Positions 14,033-25,270 of a stretch of 60,000 nucleotides of DNA are shown here, piece by piece. The translations under genes were made by a program, and so were the position numbers. Below the pieces are notes generated by a model, which was not told the DNA's origin, did not search any database, and saw only the letters and a list, made by a program, of their open reading frames with translations. The stretch is from Cristatella mucedo. Taxonomy: Eukaryota > Bryozoa > Phylactolaemata > Cristatellidae. Every line of letters starts with the position of its first letter. Position 1 is the stretch's first letter. The stretch covers positions 1,421,001-1,481,000 of the forward strand of contig WPIO01000098.1 of the NCBI GenBank assembly GCA_009760855.2, given 5' to 3'.

Positions 14033-14175
14033 TGTTCGTAAGACAGCTTTCGGAGGTTGTGTACCTTTCTCCAGTCAAGTCATGGAAGCCTACTACGACA
14101 CGGAGGCTCACGACTTTAACTGAGCCGCTATTTATGCCATCAGGGGAGGCCAGGGATCCACCATCGAAGCTTTAA

Positions 14176-14366
14176 GACATGAATAAATTAATCCTAGCTG
14201 ATTAAGCTGCCTACTGTTACGCAGCGACAGAAGAGCCTTTAGGGCTATCACTACAGCTTGCAGTGGCGATAAAGAATCGCCCACCACAGCAGGAATCGAA
14301 CACACAACCTCGGGGCCCGAGGTCGTGAAAGCAACCACCTTACTCAGTGTGCCGTCACGGCTCACT
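14176..14366 (-). mobile_element. SINE-B copy (tRNA-derived), reverse
   Basis: The reverse complement starts GAGCCGTGACGGCACACTGAG and carries the B-box region TTCGATTCCTG and the body with CTTCTGTCGCTG. It ends with TTAATCAGCTAGGATTAATTTATT. It interrupts an array unit between GAAGCTTT and GATCTCAG, since that text continues on both sides. Confidence 0.85.
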
Positions 14367-15285
14367 GGAATCTTTGATCTCAGCCTAGGAGGAGCCAGCT
14401 AGTTACAAGGTTCGACGCCTGCGAGGGGATTACCTGTCCCACCCCAAAGCCGTTCAGTATTTGGCACACACATGCTTGTCTAAAAGAAGGGTCGCCGGGT
14501 GAACGTTGGATAGGGCTGCCGAAGGCCAAACGCCAATGATTAGAGGACTTCGGCTGAGGCACGTGTAAGCCAACGAAAGATTAGTTACCAGTGACAATAC
14601 GGATGCAGCCGAAAGCAGAACCGAAGACAAAGTCAGCAAGCAACACGGATGTATAGTGGAAGAGAGCAATAAGTATGGCCATGACGGGCTCAATTCCGAA
14701 TACACGATGCAAGAGGACGACAGCAACATTGCTGACAGTATCTCGGCCTTGAATTCCGACCCAGGTTCGGTCAATTGTGCCGCTATGACATATCACCTTT
14801 ACAGTCAAAACACTACTTCACGAAGAGATAAACCTCAGCACTTGGAAAAGCCCTGATGAGACATTGGTAGTGGGGATTCAAAGCACCAGCGTCCTGCAAA
14901 GGATCAAGGCTCACAAAATGCAGGCTAGGCACATCAATGAAGCAGTTTACTGCTAAACAGCAGCAGCTACCCAAAGCACACACTTTCGGGTACTTTCGTA
15001 ACACCTAGAGCATGCTAAGAAACCTGAGGATGGGACCCAGCAATGATGTCAGACCCAGGCCCTAAAGACCAAACCCCTGGGGTTGGGCTCAGGGTTTGCA
15101 GCCTGGAACGAACGCCTGCCCTACGTGAGGCCCAGCAAGTATTTCTCTGCAAGTTTCAATCAGGAGGCATAGGCTTGCTTTCTTTCACCTGTCTTTCGAG
15201 TAAAGCCATACCTCTGGTATAATGTCGTCCGGTCAAGAACAGAGGTAGCCGATACAAACTCGCACGGTTACAGCATTGCCAATTT

Positions 15286-15861
15286 TTGTGACTACAGTGC
15301 TGCCATGTGGGCCGGTTGCATTAGGCAGTGATGGACCTCTGCCGAACAAAACCTTTGAGAGTAGGTCATTCTTTTATCACACGGTCGGCTCATTATGTGG
15401 ACAGGAATGCTTTAGTAAAATCCACCGAGCATTAAGTTAGAATGGCATAACATGGGGCAATGCAGGCTACTGCTAATCAGCAAAACGCTTTCACAGCGAT
15501 ACAAAGTGAAGGTTTAGAGCAATTAAGTGCTACCCAGAGCAGTTCCTGAACTTTTGTGAGCGATGAGAATCAGAAGTCACTGCGTTGTTTGGGGCTGCTG
15601 GCCTTTTCATCTGGCCCAGTCAACCTGGCCTCCAAATGAAGTCTCGTGCGACATTGGTATATAGGACCTTTCGCACGAAATACAGAACAAGGCAAAGCTT
15701 CTTTAGCAAGTGTGAGGAACCGGGTTGTAAGGCGGCGGTTCGTATAACGACAAGCGATCCGAGTTCTAAAGAGTTCCTACCCTATGTTAGGGCACGGCAG
15801 GCAGATTCCTCTCAGGCAAATAATGGGACGTGGGTCAAATGGGAGGGATTAGAAACCACGT
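15286..15861 (+). other. Unassigned stretch upstream of LINE 2, partly open frame
   Basis: The plus strand has an open frame from about 15585 with a cysteine pair in CEEPGCKAAVRITT. I do not recognise it as reverse transcriptase. It could be the upstream part of the following element or a captured fragment. Confidence 0.3.
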
Positions 15862-16500
15862 GGGTCTTCTGCAGAGGCCACTTACGTGTCGTGTGGGGGT
15901 CAGGTCTCAGACACGAAAAGAGTCACCTGTCGAGTCCCTCAAGGGTTAGTACTTGGTCCCTTGCTGTTCTCTATTTATACACAACCTCTGGGAAAAGTGA
16001 TTAAGGCCCATGGAATAAGATATCACTTCTATGCTGACGATACTCAGTTGTATTTGTCATTCAAACCGTCGGAATCTGCTGCGGCTACTGAGAAACTGAA
16101 TGATTGCCTTGCCGATATTCGATCCTGGATGTCGGAAAACTTCCTGAAATTAAATGATGATAAAACAGAACTGCTGCTCATAGGACACCCTAAGCATGTG
16201 GCTGAATTAAAAGGCTTTGCTGTTCTAATAGGTGATGCAATTGTGCAGCCATCACCACGTGCTCGAAATTTAGGCGTCTGGTTCGACAGCTGCCTCAATT
16301 TCAAAAGCTTCATTCAGAAGACTGCCTGTACAGCTAGCCATCACATCCGATCCTTATCCAGATTAGGAGCTGTCTCCCACAGTGGCTTGTAAAAAGTTTA
16401 ACTAGCTCTTTAGTACAGTCTTGACTTGGTTATTGTAATTCCCCTTTGGCTCGACTGCTAAAGAAAGCTATTAGGTCACTACAGCTGACAATAAATATGG
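15862..16500 (+). mobile_element. Second L2/CR1-like LINE fragment with reverse transcriptase core
   Basis: 15886-16392 encodes 168 residues of reverse transcriptase: a [20 protein letters not shown] strand, the catalytic [11 protein letters not shown] palm motif, then [18 protein letters not shown] and [10 protein letters not shown]. The order and spacing match L2/CR1-clade RT. It differs strongly from the 40 kb LINE (for example [11 protein letters not shown]), so it is a separate family. The frame ends at 16392 and later text is decayed. No endonuclease domain is visible. Confidence 0.85.
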
Positions 16501-16870
16501 CTTCAAGGCTAGTCTTCAAGTCCCTGCGGTTTGAACACGTGTCTTCTTTGCTACGAATGAAACAGAGCAGGGCTTAATAGCAGCAATGAACTTGGCACCT
16601 GCATGGAGTGCAGGTTCAACACCTAGACCATGCGCAGAACGCCACCGACGGTGCGACCCAGCTTTGGCACCTACCACAGACCCTGACCCAGGGTCGGTTG
16701 CCAACTATTTATATAGAGTGGCTGGAAATTTCACTCTCAGGATTTACCAGACACTCGGATCGAGGTGATGCTGTCTGGGGCATGTATCGCCAGTAACCAG
16801 AACCAATCCGTGTGGACTGGAGAAGTTGTCACTCGTAATGTGATAGAATTTGATGTAATTAATTGTTATA
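16501..16870. other. Decayed sequence with faint array similarity
   Basis: 16555-16690 (ACAGAGCAGGGCTTAATAGCAGCA and CACCTAGACCATG) faintly resembles the 1.45 kb unit, perhaps an outlying broken unit. No gene is supported. Confidence 0.3.
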
Positions 16871-16990
16871 CCGCTCAATGAAAACTTAATATATATTCAG
16901 GTGCTTCATATATGCCTCGTGGTTCAAGCCCACGACCTCGTCCACACCTTGGTCGGTGTGGATACCTTAACCACTAAACCGTGAATTGGA
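16871..16990 (-). mobile_element. SINE-A copy, reverse
   Basis: The reverse complement reads as the tRNA-like head with GGTTAAGGTAT, then the GGTCGTGGGCTTGAACC B-box region, and continues into the GAAGCACCTGAATA tail that leads to the shared LINE-like 3' part. The 3' end is shortened. Confidence 0.75.
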
Positions 16991-17273
16991 GGAGGGGGTT
17001 AGCAGGAAAAGCTTCCACTGATCATTATAGAGATGGTCAACCATGTATCCTTATACGATCCTAGTAAGCAAAGGGGTTTTATTTCTACTAACCTCTTGGT
17101 GAGGGGGAGCTTCTAGGATCAGGAGCTGTTACAAATGTACTCGACTAGGGTTTTCAGAAACAGTGGCCATATCATATCTGATAAATGATGGGTTAAGCTC
17201 CTACTGCATGTATTCGTCACCGTGGATATTGGGTTAGAAACTCGGCAAGTATTGCCGGATATGCTGGCACAAG

Positions 17274-17525
17274 TAGCCTGCTAATATCTTGGCATGCGTA
17301 GACAGCTCATTAAGTAGCACCTGCAGCTTGCGCATATGCAAGCATCCGAATTCGGCTCACATGCTAGCCTCAGCAGCTTGCTCAGATACCAGTACCGGTA
17401 GCCGGCTCATATAGTAGCATCTGTATCCTGCTCTAACTAGCACATGTAGCCAGCTTGCATACTAGCACCTGAAGCTTTCTCACATACAAGCACCTTCAGC
17501 CAGATCAAATACCATCTCCTGTAGA
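17274..17525. repeat. 25 bp minisatellite, about 10 units
   Basis: Units are almost all exactly 25 bases with consensus near TAGCCnGCTCA + CATACTAGCACCTG. Examples start at 17274 (TAGCCTGCTAATATC) and in the 17450s (TAGCCAGCTTGCATA). Similar text resumes after the LINE tail (17619-17675) and again near 17768-17815, so the array once ran further. Confidence 0.8.
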
Positions 17526-17531
17526 TGGGTC

Positions 17532-17622
17532 CTCTATTTTAATAACAATAATAATATTGCACTTGATAAAGTGCCCTCAAAGAACTCAATCTCTTTATAG
17601 GCGCTTTACATTTGCTGCAGCC
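17532..17622 (-). mobile_element. LINE 3'-end fragment (−), inside the minisatellite
   Basis: It contains only the terminal hairpin in reverse (GCGCTTTACATTTGCTGCAG at its end) and an AAT-rich tail. It separates two stretches of the same 25 bp minisatellite. It is a severely 5'-truncated insertion. Confidence 0.8.
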
Positions 17623-17675
17623 AACTAATATACTTGCACCAGCACCCAACTTAAAAGCTAGCACCTGCTGCAGGA

Positions 17676-18840
17676 CATAGAGGAAGGCTAGTAAAATGCA
17701 CGAAATTATGCAATGGTAAGATAAAAACATAAAAAAGTTAGGATCTCCAGCATGGATCGAGAAAAGGCAGCCTGCTCATACATTGGCTATGTGGCTAGTC
17801 AGCCTACATACCGTGTCATATACAAATAGTACTAAGTCACCCGTGAACCGGCACTGTGCAAGCTAAGAGCATCAACAGATGTAGCCAATAAGGTACCCCA
17901 AAAGTACTTTAAGGTACCAAGTTGCATTCGTCTTGCTAAAGCCATGGCACACAAAAAACAGGTTCTGATTTCAACAAGTCAAAACCGGAACGTGATGGTA
18001 ACGTTTAAGCCAGCAGTAGCTGACTTCTGAAGTCATATTATGCAGTATAAGGGTAGAAAACACAAGCCTATTTATGTTATTACCAGGCATCATGGTTGGC
18101 AAGGTTTGCCAAAAAGTGCTGGCAAAGCAGAAATTGTTGTCGAGTTGATACCAACAAGTAAGAACTAAATTGAGTAATCTCTCAAATGCCATGTGCTTGC
18201 CTTGGTTGTGCAGGGATGAGTTCGACTGACATTATTCCAGTGGAGCATGGCAATACAGTATCCAGCACGGTCGATCTCCTGGCAGCCCCACTATCTTGGC
18301 CAAGCACTTGACGACGACAAGAGAACACCAATACACATTATATGCATACATACCCATCATGTGTACATGCACAGGGGGGAACGTGGAGACAGGTGAGCCC
18401 CACCCATACTCAAAATTTCACACAGATTGGCCCGGTATCGACCAAGTTGTACAATTGATCAGAGAAGACAACTTAAGCTGCCAAAGCATGTAGGTGACAA
18501 GATTGCTACTATATTTGTCGCCATACAACATGGAAACTCATACTTACGAGCATGTATTTCGAATTTCACCTTGATTGGGTCACTATTAGCCTACCTGTGA
18601 CATGTTTACATGTGAGTGAAAGGATGACACCGGCTTAGCATGACAAACACAGCCAGTTTTGACCAAAACAAGTCTATTAACTGAGGTCCAAAATGCATAC
18701 GAGAAGGCTGGAATGATTATGTAACTACTATTAATCATATTTTCCTAAGTTTTAAAGTAATTGGATCATTATTTTAGGATATGAAATAAATGACAGCAGG
18801 CATTGGAATTGTAACCGGGTTCCAGGGGTCAAAGGCTATT
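17676..18840. other. Intergenic stretch, no gene seen
   Basis: Apart from the minisatellite-like patch near 17768-17815 I see no repeat, splice-flanked exon or family match here. Confidence 0.4.
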
Positions 18841-20045
18841 TCCCCGCCAAACCCAGCCATACTCCGCCACACTGCCACTAGCCATGCCGCCGAGCTAGGG
18901 TAAGACGAGCGGCCTTCCGGTTAAACCTCTTTATATTAACGCATGCGCCAACAACAACAGAGCAACTAAACTAGTCTACAGGGAGGGTCCTATACACAGT
19001 ACACTACGGGGGCGCAAGACGACGCAGCAAGCGCGAACAAACGTGTTAGTTGGGGTCAGTCGGCTTCTGCAGTCCTGTCGTTGTACCGACTCCGAATCCA
19101 AAAGTACGAGCGTACGCCGTCCAAAATCCGGCTGGCTGAGTAACTGCTGGCTAGTCTGAGTCGACAACTATCACAGTCGTAAGCTTCCACCGAAAGACGC
19201 CAACACACGGGGGTCACGAACACGATACACGGGGAAAGCGGAATAAAAAACAAGTCAACAACGAGCGAGCTATCCAGCTCCGCTCGGGCCTTGGGTACTC
19301 GTTCCCTTGCGTGCGTGGCAGCATCGCCGGAGCACGCCTGCACGAATCCAGGTGCATAACTCGGCGAGACCGGGAGCCTCCAACACCACGACTTACTGGG
19401 CCAACTTCCCGTACCCAAGAGCCCCGGTGACCTCACGTCACCGCACATCCGGCCGTGCCGTAGGTCCGACCCCGGCCTAGCCGGTGACCCTAACCCTCAC
19501 TATAGCCGTCCGGTCCCAGCCAACCGAACCCAGCCTGGGTACAGAATGACGTTTGCCGATAAACTTGAGAACTTAAAGCTGTAACCAAGAGGCAGCACTA
19601 GGAAACGCTATCATCGCATGAACCATTCACTAAATAGATAAATATGGATCTTAGGAATAGGTCAACCAAACATGATCCGTATTCAGCCTAAGCAGACCAT
19701 ATCCGCGATAGGTCTCATACTGCAGGCCGTCAATCCGGGCTACAGCCGGGCGGCTCACCGGCATTCGCCAAAACAAGTATCTAACTATTAACAACGTAAA
19801 TGAGAACTTGAAATCGCCTAAATTTCCTTGAATATAAGTGATTCAACGTTTTCAGACTGGCTTCCAGCAAGCGACGCGCTAGTTCCCTCCAAGTCGCCAC
19901 GCTGACCACCCGCCGAACAAACGACAACTCGCGGCCATCGCCTCGTGCGTTATGTCGGCAACAGGAACTGGATCAGCTGTCTCAGGATTCATGCTGTGCC
20001 GTGATAATGAACTCCTTAGGCGGCCCCGGCAGCAGTAAATTCTCA
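18841..20045. other. GC-rich tract of unknown nature
   Basis: Base composition changes sharply to GC- and CpG-rich between AT-rich flanks. The minus strand is open for 130 codons (19056-19448), but the protein is low-information and rich in S and R. The features would fit a CpG island, a promoter or a decayed LTR, but I could not find matching ends or a target duplication. Confidence 0.35.
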
Positions 20046-20046
20046 A

Positions 20047-20137
20047 TCCCTTTGCAGCAAATGTAAAGCGCCTAGAAAGAGATTAAGTTCTCTGTGGGCG
20101 CTTTATCAAGTACATTACTATTATTATTATTACATTA
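20047..20137 (+). mobile_element. LINE 3'-end fragment
   Basis: It starts CCTTTGCAGCAAATGTAAAG, contains the intact hairpin AAGCGCCTAGAAAGAGA / TTCTCTGTGGGCGCTT, and ends with an ATT-rich tail. It has no coding part. Confidence 0.85.
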
Positions 20138-20261
20138 TCCTAATTGTTATTATTATATGTTCGTCTACTGGTCGAACGATAGTCACTTCCGGTTTGTGAT
20201 CCGATGTAAACATACCAATGTAAACATGTTTCTGCCAAGTAAATAAGGAATGGGCCTTGGA

Positions 20262-20425
20262 ATGCCGTTTAGCTGGGTTGATACAGTGGTTAAGGTGCTC
20301 GCCCCGACTAAGGTCATGCGGAGGTCGTGGGCTCGAGCTGAGGCACATGTGAAGCGCCTGAATAGAGATTTAGTTCTCCTCGGGCGCTATACAAATGAAA
20401 TATATTTATATTTATTATACCGCCA
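20262..20425 (+). mobile_element. SINE-A, best copy (tRNA head plus LINE-like tail)
   Basis: The head reads GCTGGGTTGATACAGTGG then TTAAGGTGCTCGCC (A-box region) and GGTCGTGGGCTCGAGC (B-box region), as in a tRNA-derived Pol III promoter. The rest, GTGAAGCGCCTGAATAGAGA to TTCTCCTCGGGCGCTATACAA, follows the hairpin of the local LINE 3' end and finishes in a TTTATA-rich tail. This architecture implies mobilisation by a LINE with a related 3' end. Confidence 0.85.
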
Positions 20426-21566
20426 GTTGCTATGGGCGGGGCGGGGAAGCAGAGGTGGGACTAGGCACCCTGCCGATAGAGGGTTTATTCTTTTATGATC
20501 TTGTTATACTACCAGTCGGACGTGTGATCTCGAGATGCGTGTCATAACCGGGAAAGTTCTTCATTTTATCATTTTCAGAAGTTATTTTCTGCGGATCCGT
20601 TTAGGGCTGGGTACCTTATATTCGCGGAGTTCACCAGAAAACCGCAGTTCCGGCTCAGTTATTTTTCAAAGAAAATTATTTTGTTGAGCTCGATGATATT
20701 TTCGGTTTAAACTGGTCTTACATAAAAATTTTATTGACCATGTTCCAGTCATCTGAAAATCACCAAAATTTGAGTTTGCAATTACAACTAGTTTATCTTT
20801 AATCCGCAAATTTCAGAAAAAATTCCCACTTTTGACCATTTTAGAAGACATACCAGGCAGGCCCTCAGCGGCTACTTTCCTAGCTGGTTCAGTAAGTGCA
20901 GAGCAGTTCTCGCGTAGGGGTTGATGGGGAAACTGCCTTCTGGAATGGGTACGACAGCAACCTATAGCGTATAGAGAGAGTGGGGTAAAAGACAGTAGAT
21001 TTAAACTGAATAGCTCATTTATTCATATAGAGGCGAAAAGTGTCTGAGCCAGAAGAGCCTTCGCGGCAGTTACACCTATTACCAGAAGAAAATATGCGAT
21101 TGCCTGCTTAGGGAATCCAACCCAATCTCGTTCGAGAAGGACAAGAGCATTACCACTATGCTAAGTTCAAGAAAATAGTAATAGATAGAGCTGCTTTGTT
21201 TGCTGACAGACACTCAAATTATCGAAAGAGCCGAATAAAATAACATAGAACTTTAGTACTGACTGTTCATAATGTAGTAAAGCTATGACTCTTATCGCAT
21301 ATTTTCGCTATGAACAGATCAAGCCAGAGCCTCCATCACGCGATCTCACTCCCACCTATAAAACAATGTACTTCCTTGAGATATTTAGCAATGAATGCAG
21401 CTAGCCTAAACTTGGAACAGCCTAAGCCTCTAATAGGCAGGGCAGGGTGAGGTGCAATACAGGAGAGGCCAGAGGAGCACACACAGCTGAGTGAGGGTTC
21501 AATGAATTACTGCAATCCATCTACATCCACCAAATCCACTCTGATGACGCTAGCAATGGCTAGACG
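20426..21566. other. Intergenic stretch, no gene seen
   Basis: AT-rich sequence with no convincing open frame, repeat or splice-flanked exon. An (AAT)n run at the right end belongs to the next LINE. Confidence 0.4.
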
Positions 21567-22233
21567 TAATAATAATAATAATAATATTGCACTAGATAAA
21601 GCGCCCTCAGAGAACTTAATCTCTTTCTAGGCGCTTTACATTTGCTGCAAAGTGATACGCAATAGAATAGTAAGTAAAATCATGCTTGAAAAACAAACAA
21701 AATGAATAACATGGTTAGGGGTTACATGCACTGGGTCAGCATGCAAATGTGGTTAGTGGCAGCATGAACAGTGTCAGCACGCATAAGCACATCGAGGACG
21801 AATCACAAGGACCCACTAAATGCTGTCCTAAATAGGTATGTTTTTAAGTTTCTTTTAAATGTGGTCAGGTCGGGGGATGTTCTGATGCAGGTCGGGAGGG
21901 AGTTCCAGGCTGTGGGAGCATACGAGCTAAATGCACGGTCTCCAAAGGATTTAAGGTTTGTACGAGGTATTTCTAGACTGTTGGATTCCGAAAAGCGAGT
22001 GGTACGATGCTTTGCCTGATGGGGTAGTATATCTGAAAGATAGGCTGGAGCCATAGAATGAAGAGACCTAAAAGTGAGCGACAAAACCTTGAAGTCAATC
22101 CGTTGCTTGACTGGTAACCAGTGCAGGTCGGCGAGAAGTGGAGTAATGTGGCAACTGCGACGCTCACGACAGACAAGCCTAGCTGCAGAGTTTTGCACCA
22201 GCGGCAATCGCCTGATCGCACATGCTGGTAGAC
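21567..22233 (-). mobile_element. LINE (L2/CR1-like) copy, reverse, cut by the inverted-repeat element
   Basis: The minus strand from 22207 to 21803 is open for 134 codons and reads the RT thumb and C-terminus ([20 protein letters not shown], then [14 protein letters not shown], ending AFSGSL). It is nearly the same as the 40 kb copy. The 3' hairpin and (AAT)n tail are at 21567-21640. Upstream text stops abruptly at CATGCTGGTAG, where the long inverted-repeat element starts. Confidence 0.9.
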
Positions 22234-23269
22234 GTAAGTGTTGCCTAGCTCAAATTGTGTACTGATATTGTAGTACACGTTCGAATTTATCCGTCCACTG
22301 AATTTCATGACGCTGACCACACGCTCACTTATTCAAATGAGCTCTGGCGCCGGACGCCTGTACCTCAATCCACAACAATCCACCTAGATCCATTCTAGTT
22401 CTCGTCAAATCCACGCCAAATCTGCTGCGAACAGCTCCTAAACGTCTGGAATATCAAACTACGCTACACCCACAATATACCCAGAAAAATTCGCACGATT
22501 CTGCTCGTGCGTTCTCACGAAGTCCACGGAAATAAGATTGCAGTGGCCCAGGCCAATACCACAATAAACTGAAGTCCAACGAAATGCACTGCATTACGCC
22601 ACGCAATAAAAGAAATCCTGACAGAAAAGCTCCTTTTGTGATTGCATATGACGGTACACTCTGCGACGATTGCATTACAAAAATTCACTTGCATTGTCGA
22701 GGCCGTTCTCGTGCAGTGCCCTGCAATCGACTGCGTTAGCCAGGGCTAATACCACAATCCACTTCAATCCACAGAATCCACCTCGTAAAAAATAGAAATA
22801 CATTTCGCCGTGCTCCAGTTTTCATTGCATATCAATGTGCACCATGATTTATGCACAACCGCGTAGAATTTTAAAATATTGCAACCTCGCACTGTGGCGA
22901 TGGTATCAATAGCCTGAAACGACCTGGAAAACTACTACAATCCACTCTATGCCACTGCAAATCATCCTCAAAACGCCATCGCGAAGCTGCAACTGACATT
23001 GCTTATAGGACTAGACTCAGCTCAATGTGCATCCACAAAATTTCGCTCCATTATGCACACGCGTTCTCATGCAATGAATTGCAATCGACTGCAACGCCCG
23101 GTCCCATACCGAAATCCACCCCAATCTGCCGAAATTGCCTCCCTACTCTACACCTGGCCGTGGAGAGCCAGTGACAGGTTTTTTCTGCTAATCACATGGT
23201 CTCCCTCACCTGGCACAACCGCTTGACCCATACCCTTAGTCTCATGACTTGAGTTGTGTACACTTGCAA

Positions 23270-25270
23270 AGGATAGATTTCCGTATTTTCACAGGCTGAT
23301 GCCTTCGATTGCCGTGAATTACCCTAGCATGAATGTTCAAGATTTGTTGATAGGATGCGGTTGCACTTTTAATACGGCACACTGTTACGCAAGAAAAACG
23401 GGATCTTCTCCGAGCAGCATTGCTTGTAGTTGTAACAATCATAGGTTGCTGTATTGTCTCGTGCGATTGCCATCGATTGCCATGGATGGCCGAAGGTTAA
23501 GTGCGAAATAGGATAGCATATGCGCCCACAACAAGGTTTATGTGGTAGGGTAGTTACAAATTCTACCAGTCAATTTCCTGAAAAAAATTTGAACCAGATG
23601 GCTGCAGGGACCGGGCCATTGCCGTCAATTGCCATGCATTGCCCTCGCTTGTGCCTTTGTTGTTTTTATAAAAAGCTGTGGCTGCACTTTTAATGCAGTG
23701 TATTGCAATACGCAAGAAAAGTTGGAGCTTCTCTCAGCAACCGTTGGTCCATTTGTAACTGTCCTTTAGGGATTTTCGTATTTCCCCGAGCCATTGCAGT
23801 CGATTGCCGTGGGTTGCCGTCGATTGAACGCATACCACGGGTGAAAATTAAGCGCTCGCACAAGTACATGTTACGTGGAGTGACAGTTACAGTTTATTGC
23901 AGCCAATCTTTTCAATATTCCACGATTTTGCTATCGGCCCCTACCATTGCTGTTGATTGTCGTGCTTTGCTGACAGTCAACAAACAAAGCATCTTGAAGA
24001 TTTTACGGTTTTACTTTGGACGCATTGGAATTGTATGTTTAATGACAGTAGAGGGTTTCGCACTGTCAATTTCTCCTCAATTTGCCGGGAATTGGGGTAT
24101 TAGCCTTGGGCATTGCTGTCGATTGCCGTTAATAGCTCGCGATTGTACATGCACGATCGGTTGAAAGGATTTGAGTGCATTTTTAACACTATGTTCTGTG
24201 TCAGGTAAGATATATTTGATCTTGGCCCAGTTATTTTCCAGGGATTTGCGATAACAATAATAAAAATGTACGTGATAAAGCGCCCTCAGAGAAATTAATC
24301 TCTTTCTAGGCGCTTTACATTTGCTGCAAAGGGAAATGCAATTGAATGGTAAGTAAAATCATGCTTGAAAAACAAACAAGCTAAATAACATGGTTAGGGG
24401 TGACATGCACAGGGTCATCATGCAAATGTGGTTAGTGGCAGCATGCACAGTGTCAGCACGCATAAGCACGTGAAGGATGAATCACAGGGACCCACTAAAT
24501 GCTCTCTTAAATAGGTGTGTTTTTAAGTTCCTTTTAAATGTGGTCAGGTTCTGACGCAGGTCGGGAGGGAGCTTCAGGCTTTGGGAGCATACGAACTAAA
24601 TGCACGGTCTCCAAAAGATTTAAGGTTTGTACGAGGTAGTTCTAGACTGTTGGATTCCTAAAAGCGGGTTGTACGAGGCTTGGCCTGATGGGAGAGTATG
24701 TCGGAGAGATCGGCTAGAGCCATAGAATGAAGGGACCTAAAAGTGAGCGACAAAACCTTGAAGTCAATCCGTTGCTTGACTGGTAGAAGGTGTAGGTCGG
24801 CGAGAAGTGGTGTGATGTGGCAACTGCAATGCCCACGATGCGATGGACCATAATGGATTGCCGTATATGCCCGGGCCATTGCCGTGTGTTGACATGCATT
24901 GCCCACGATTGAACGGTCAGAGCTGGTTAAAATTGTTGAAAGTATGCCCACACGCATTGAGATGTTATGTGAAATGAGAATTGGAGCTTGGTGCAGCCGA
25001 TTTCTCGTCAATTTGCCACGGATTTCGGTATTGGTCCCTGCTATTGCTGTCAATTGCCGTTTATTGTTGACAGTTAACATGCTGACTAGCTTGAAAGTCC
25101 TAGGATTCTCATTTTTTCACAAAGAAATGGGAATTGCGATGACAGTCGGCACTTAGTTCAGCCTATTTTGTGTCAACTTGACACGGATCGTAGAGGATTG
25201 TTTCTTCAAGCCGAGCCGTTGCCGTAGATTGCCAAGCGGTGCCCGAGATTGTATGAGTGCAATTGCGTGA
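23270..25270. repeat. Degenerate internal repeats with ATTGCC clusters
   Basis: Blocks with GCCATTGCCGTCAATTGCC-like clusters occur near 23300, 23470, 23620, 23795, 23945, 24110, 24875, 25035 and 25215. They are separated by similar spacers containing GCACTTTTAATnC.GC and TTGGAGCTTCTC.GCA. Spacing is roughly 160-240 bases. It forms the core of the inverted-repeat element and is split by the LINE at 24.25-24.83 kb. Confidence 0.65.
24247..24833 (-). mobile_element. LINE (L2/CR1-like) copy nested in the inverted-repeat element
   Basis: The reverse hairpin GCGCCCTCAGAGAAATTAATCTCTTTCTAGGCGC is at 24280-24313. It is followed by the spacer with ACATGGTTAGGGGTGACATG and the minus-strand C-terminal coding part up to the LLADLH.LPVKQRI region near 24800. 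The frame is broken in places. The host element resumes directly after GTGGCAACTGC. Confidence 0.85.

Larger units (their letters stand above)
2720..15285. repeat. Long tandem array of ~1.45 kb non-coding units
   Basis: The same long text recurs about every 1.4-1.6 kb. The phrase GAGCTTGCTC..CTG.TGACGGCTGT occurs near 3428, 5020, 6440, 7873, 9356, 10809 and 11342. A second anchor, CTCACAAAATGCAG, occurs near 3058, 4541, 5961, 7422, 8881, 10335 and 14910. Units are clearly homologous along their whole length but carry many indels and substitutions. Reading frames break in every unit on both strands, so it is unlikely to be a conserved protein repeat, although parts of the consensus have protein-like stretches on the plus strand. 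The array is interrupted by a ~1.1 kb insertion (about 12.35-13.48 kb) and two SINEs. It is an ancient satellite-like or segmental tandem duplication. Confidence 0.85.

Noticed and set aside
19056-19448. 130-codon minus-strand protein in the GC-rich tract
   Set aside because: High GC lowers stop frequency; the sequence has no motif or splice signals.
23270-25270. CRISPR-like array in the ATTGCC repeats
   Set aside because: Repeats are degenerate and unevenly spaced, spacers are similar to each other, and the context is animal DNA.
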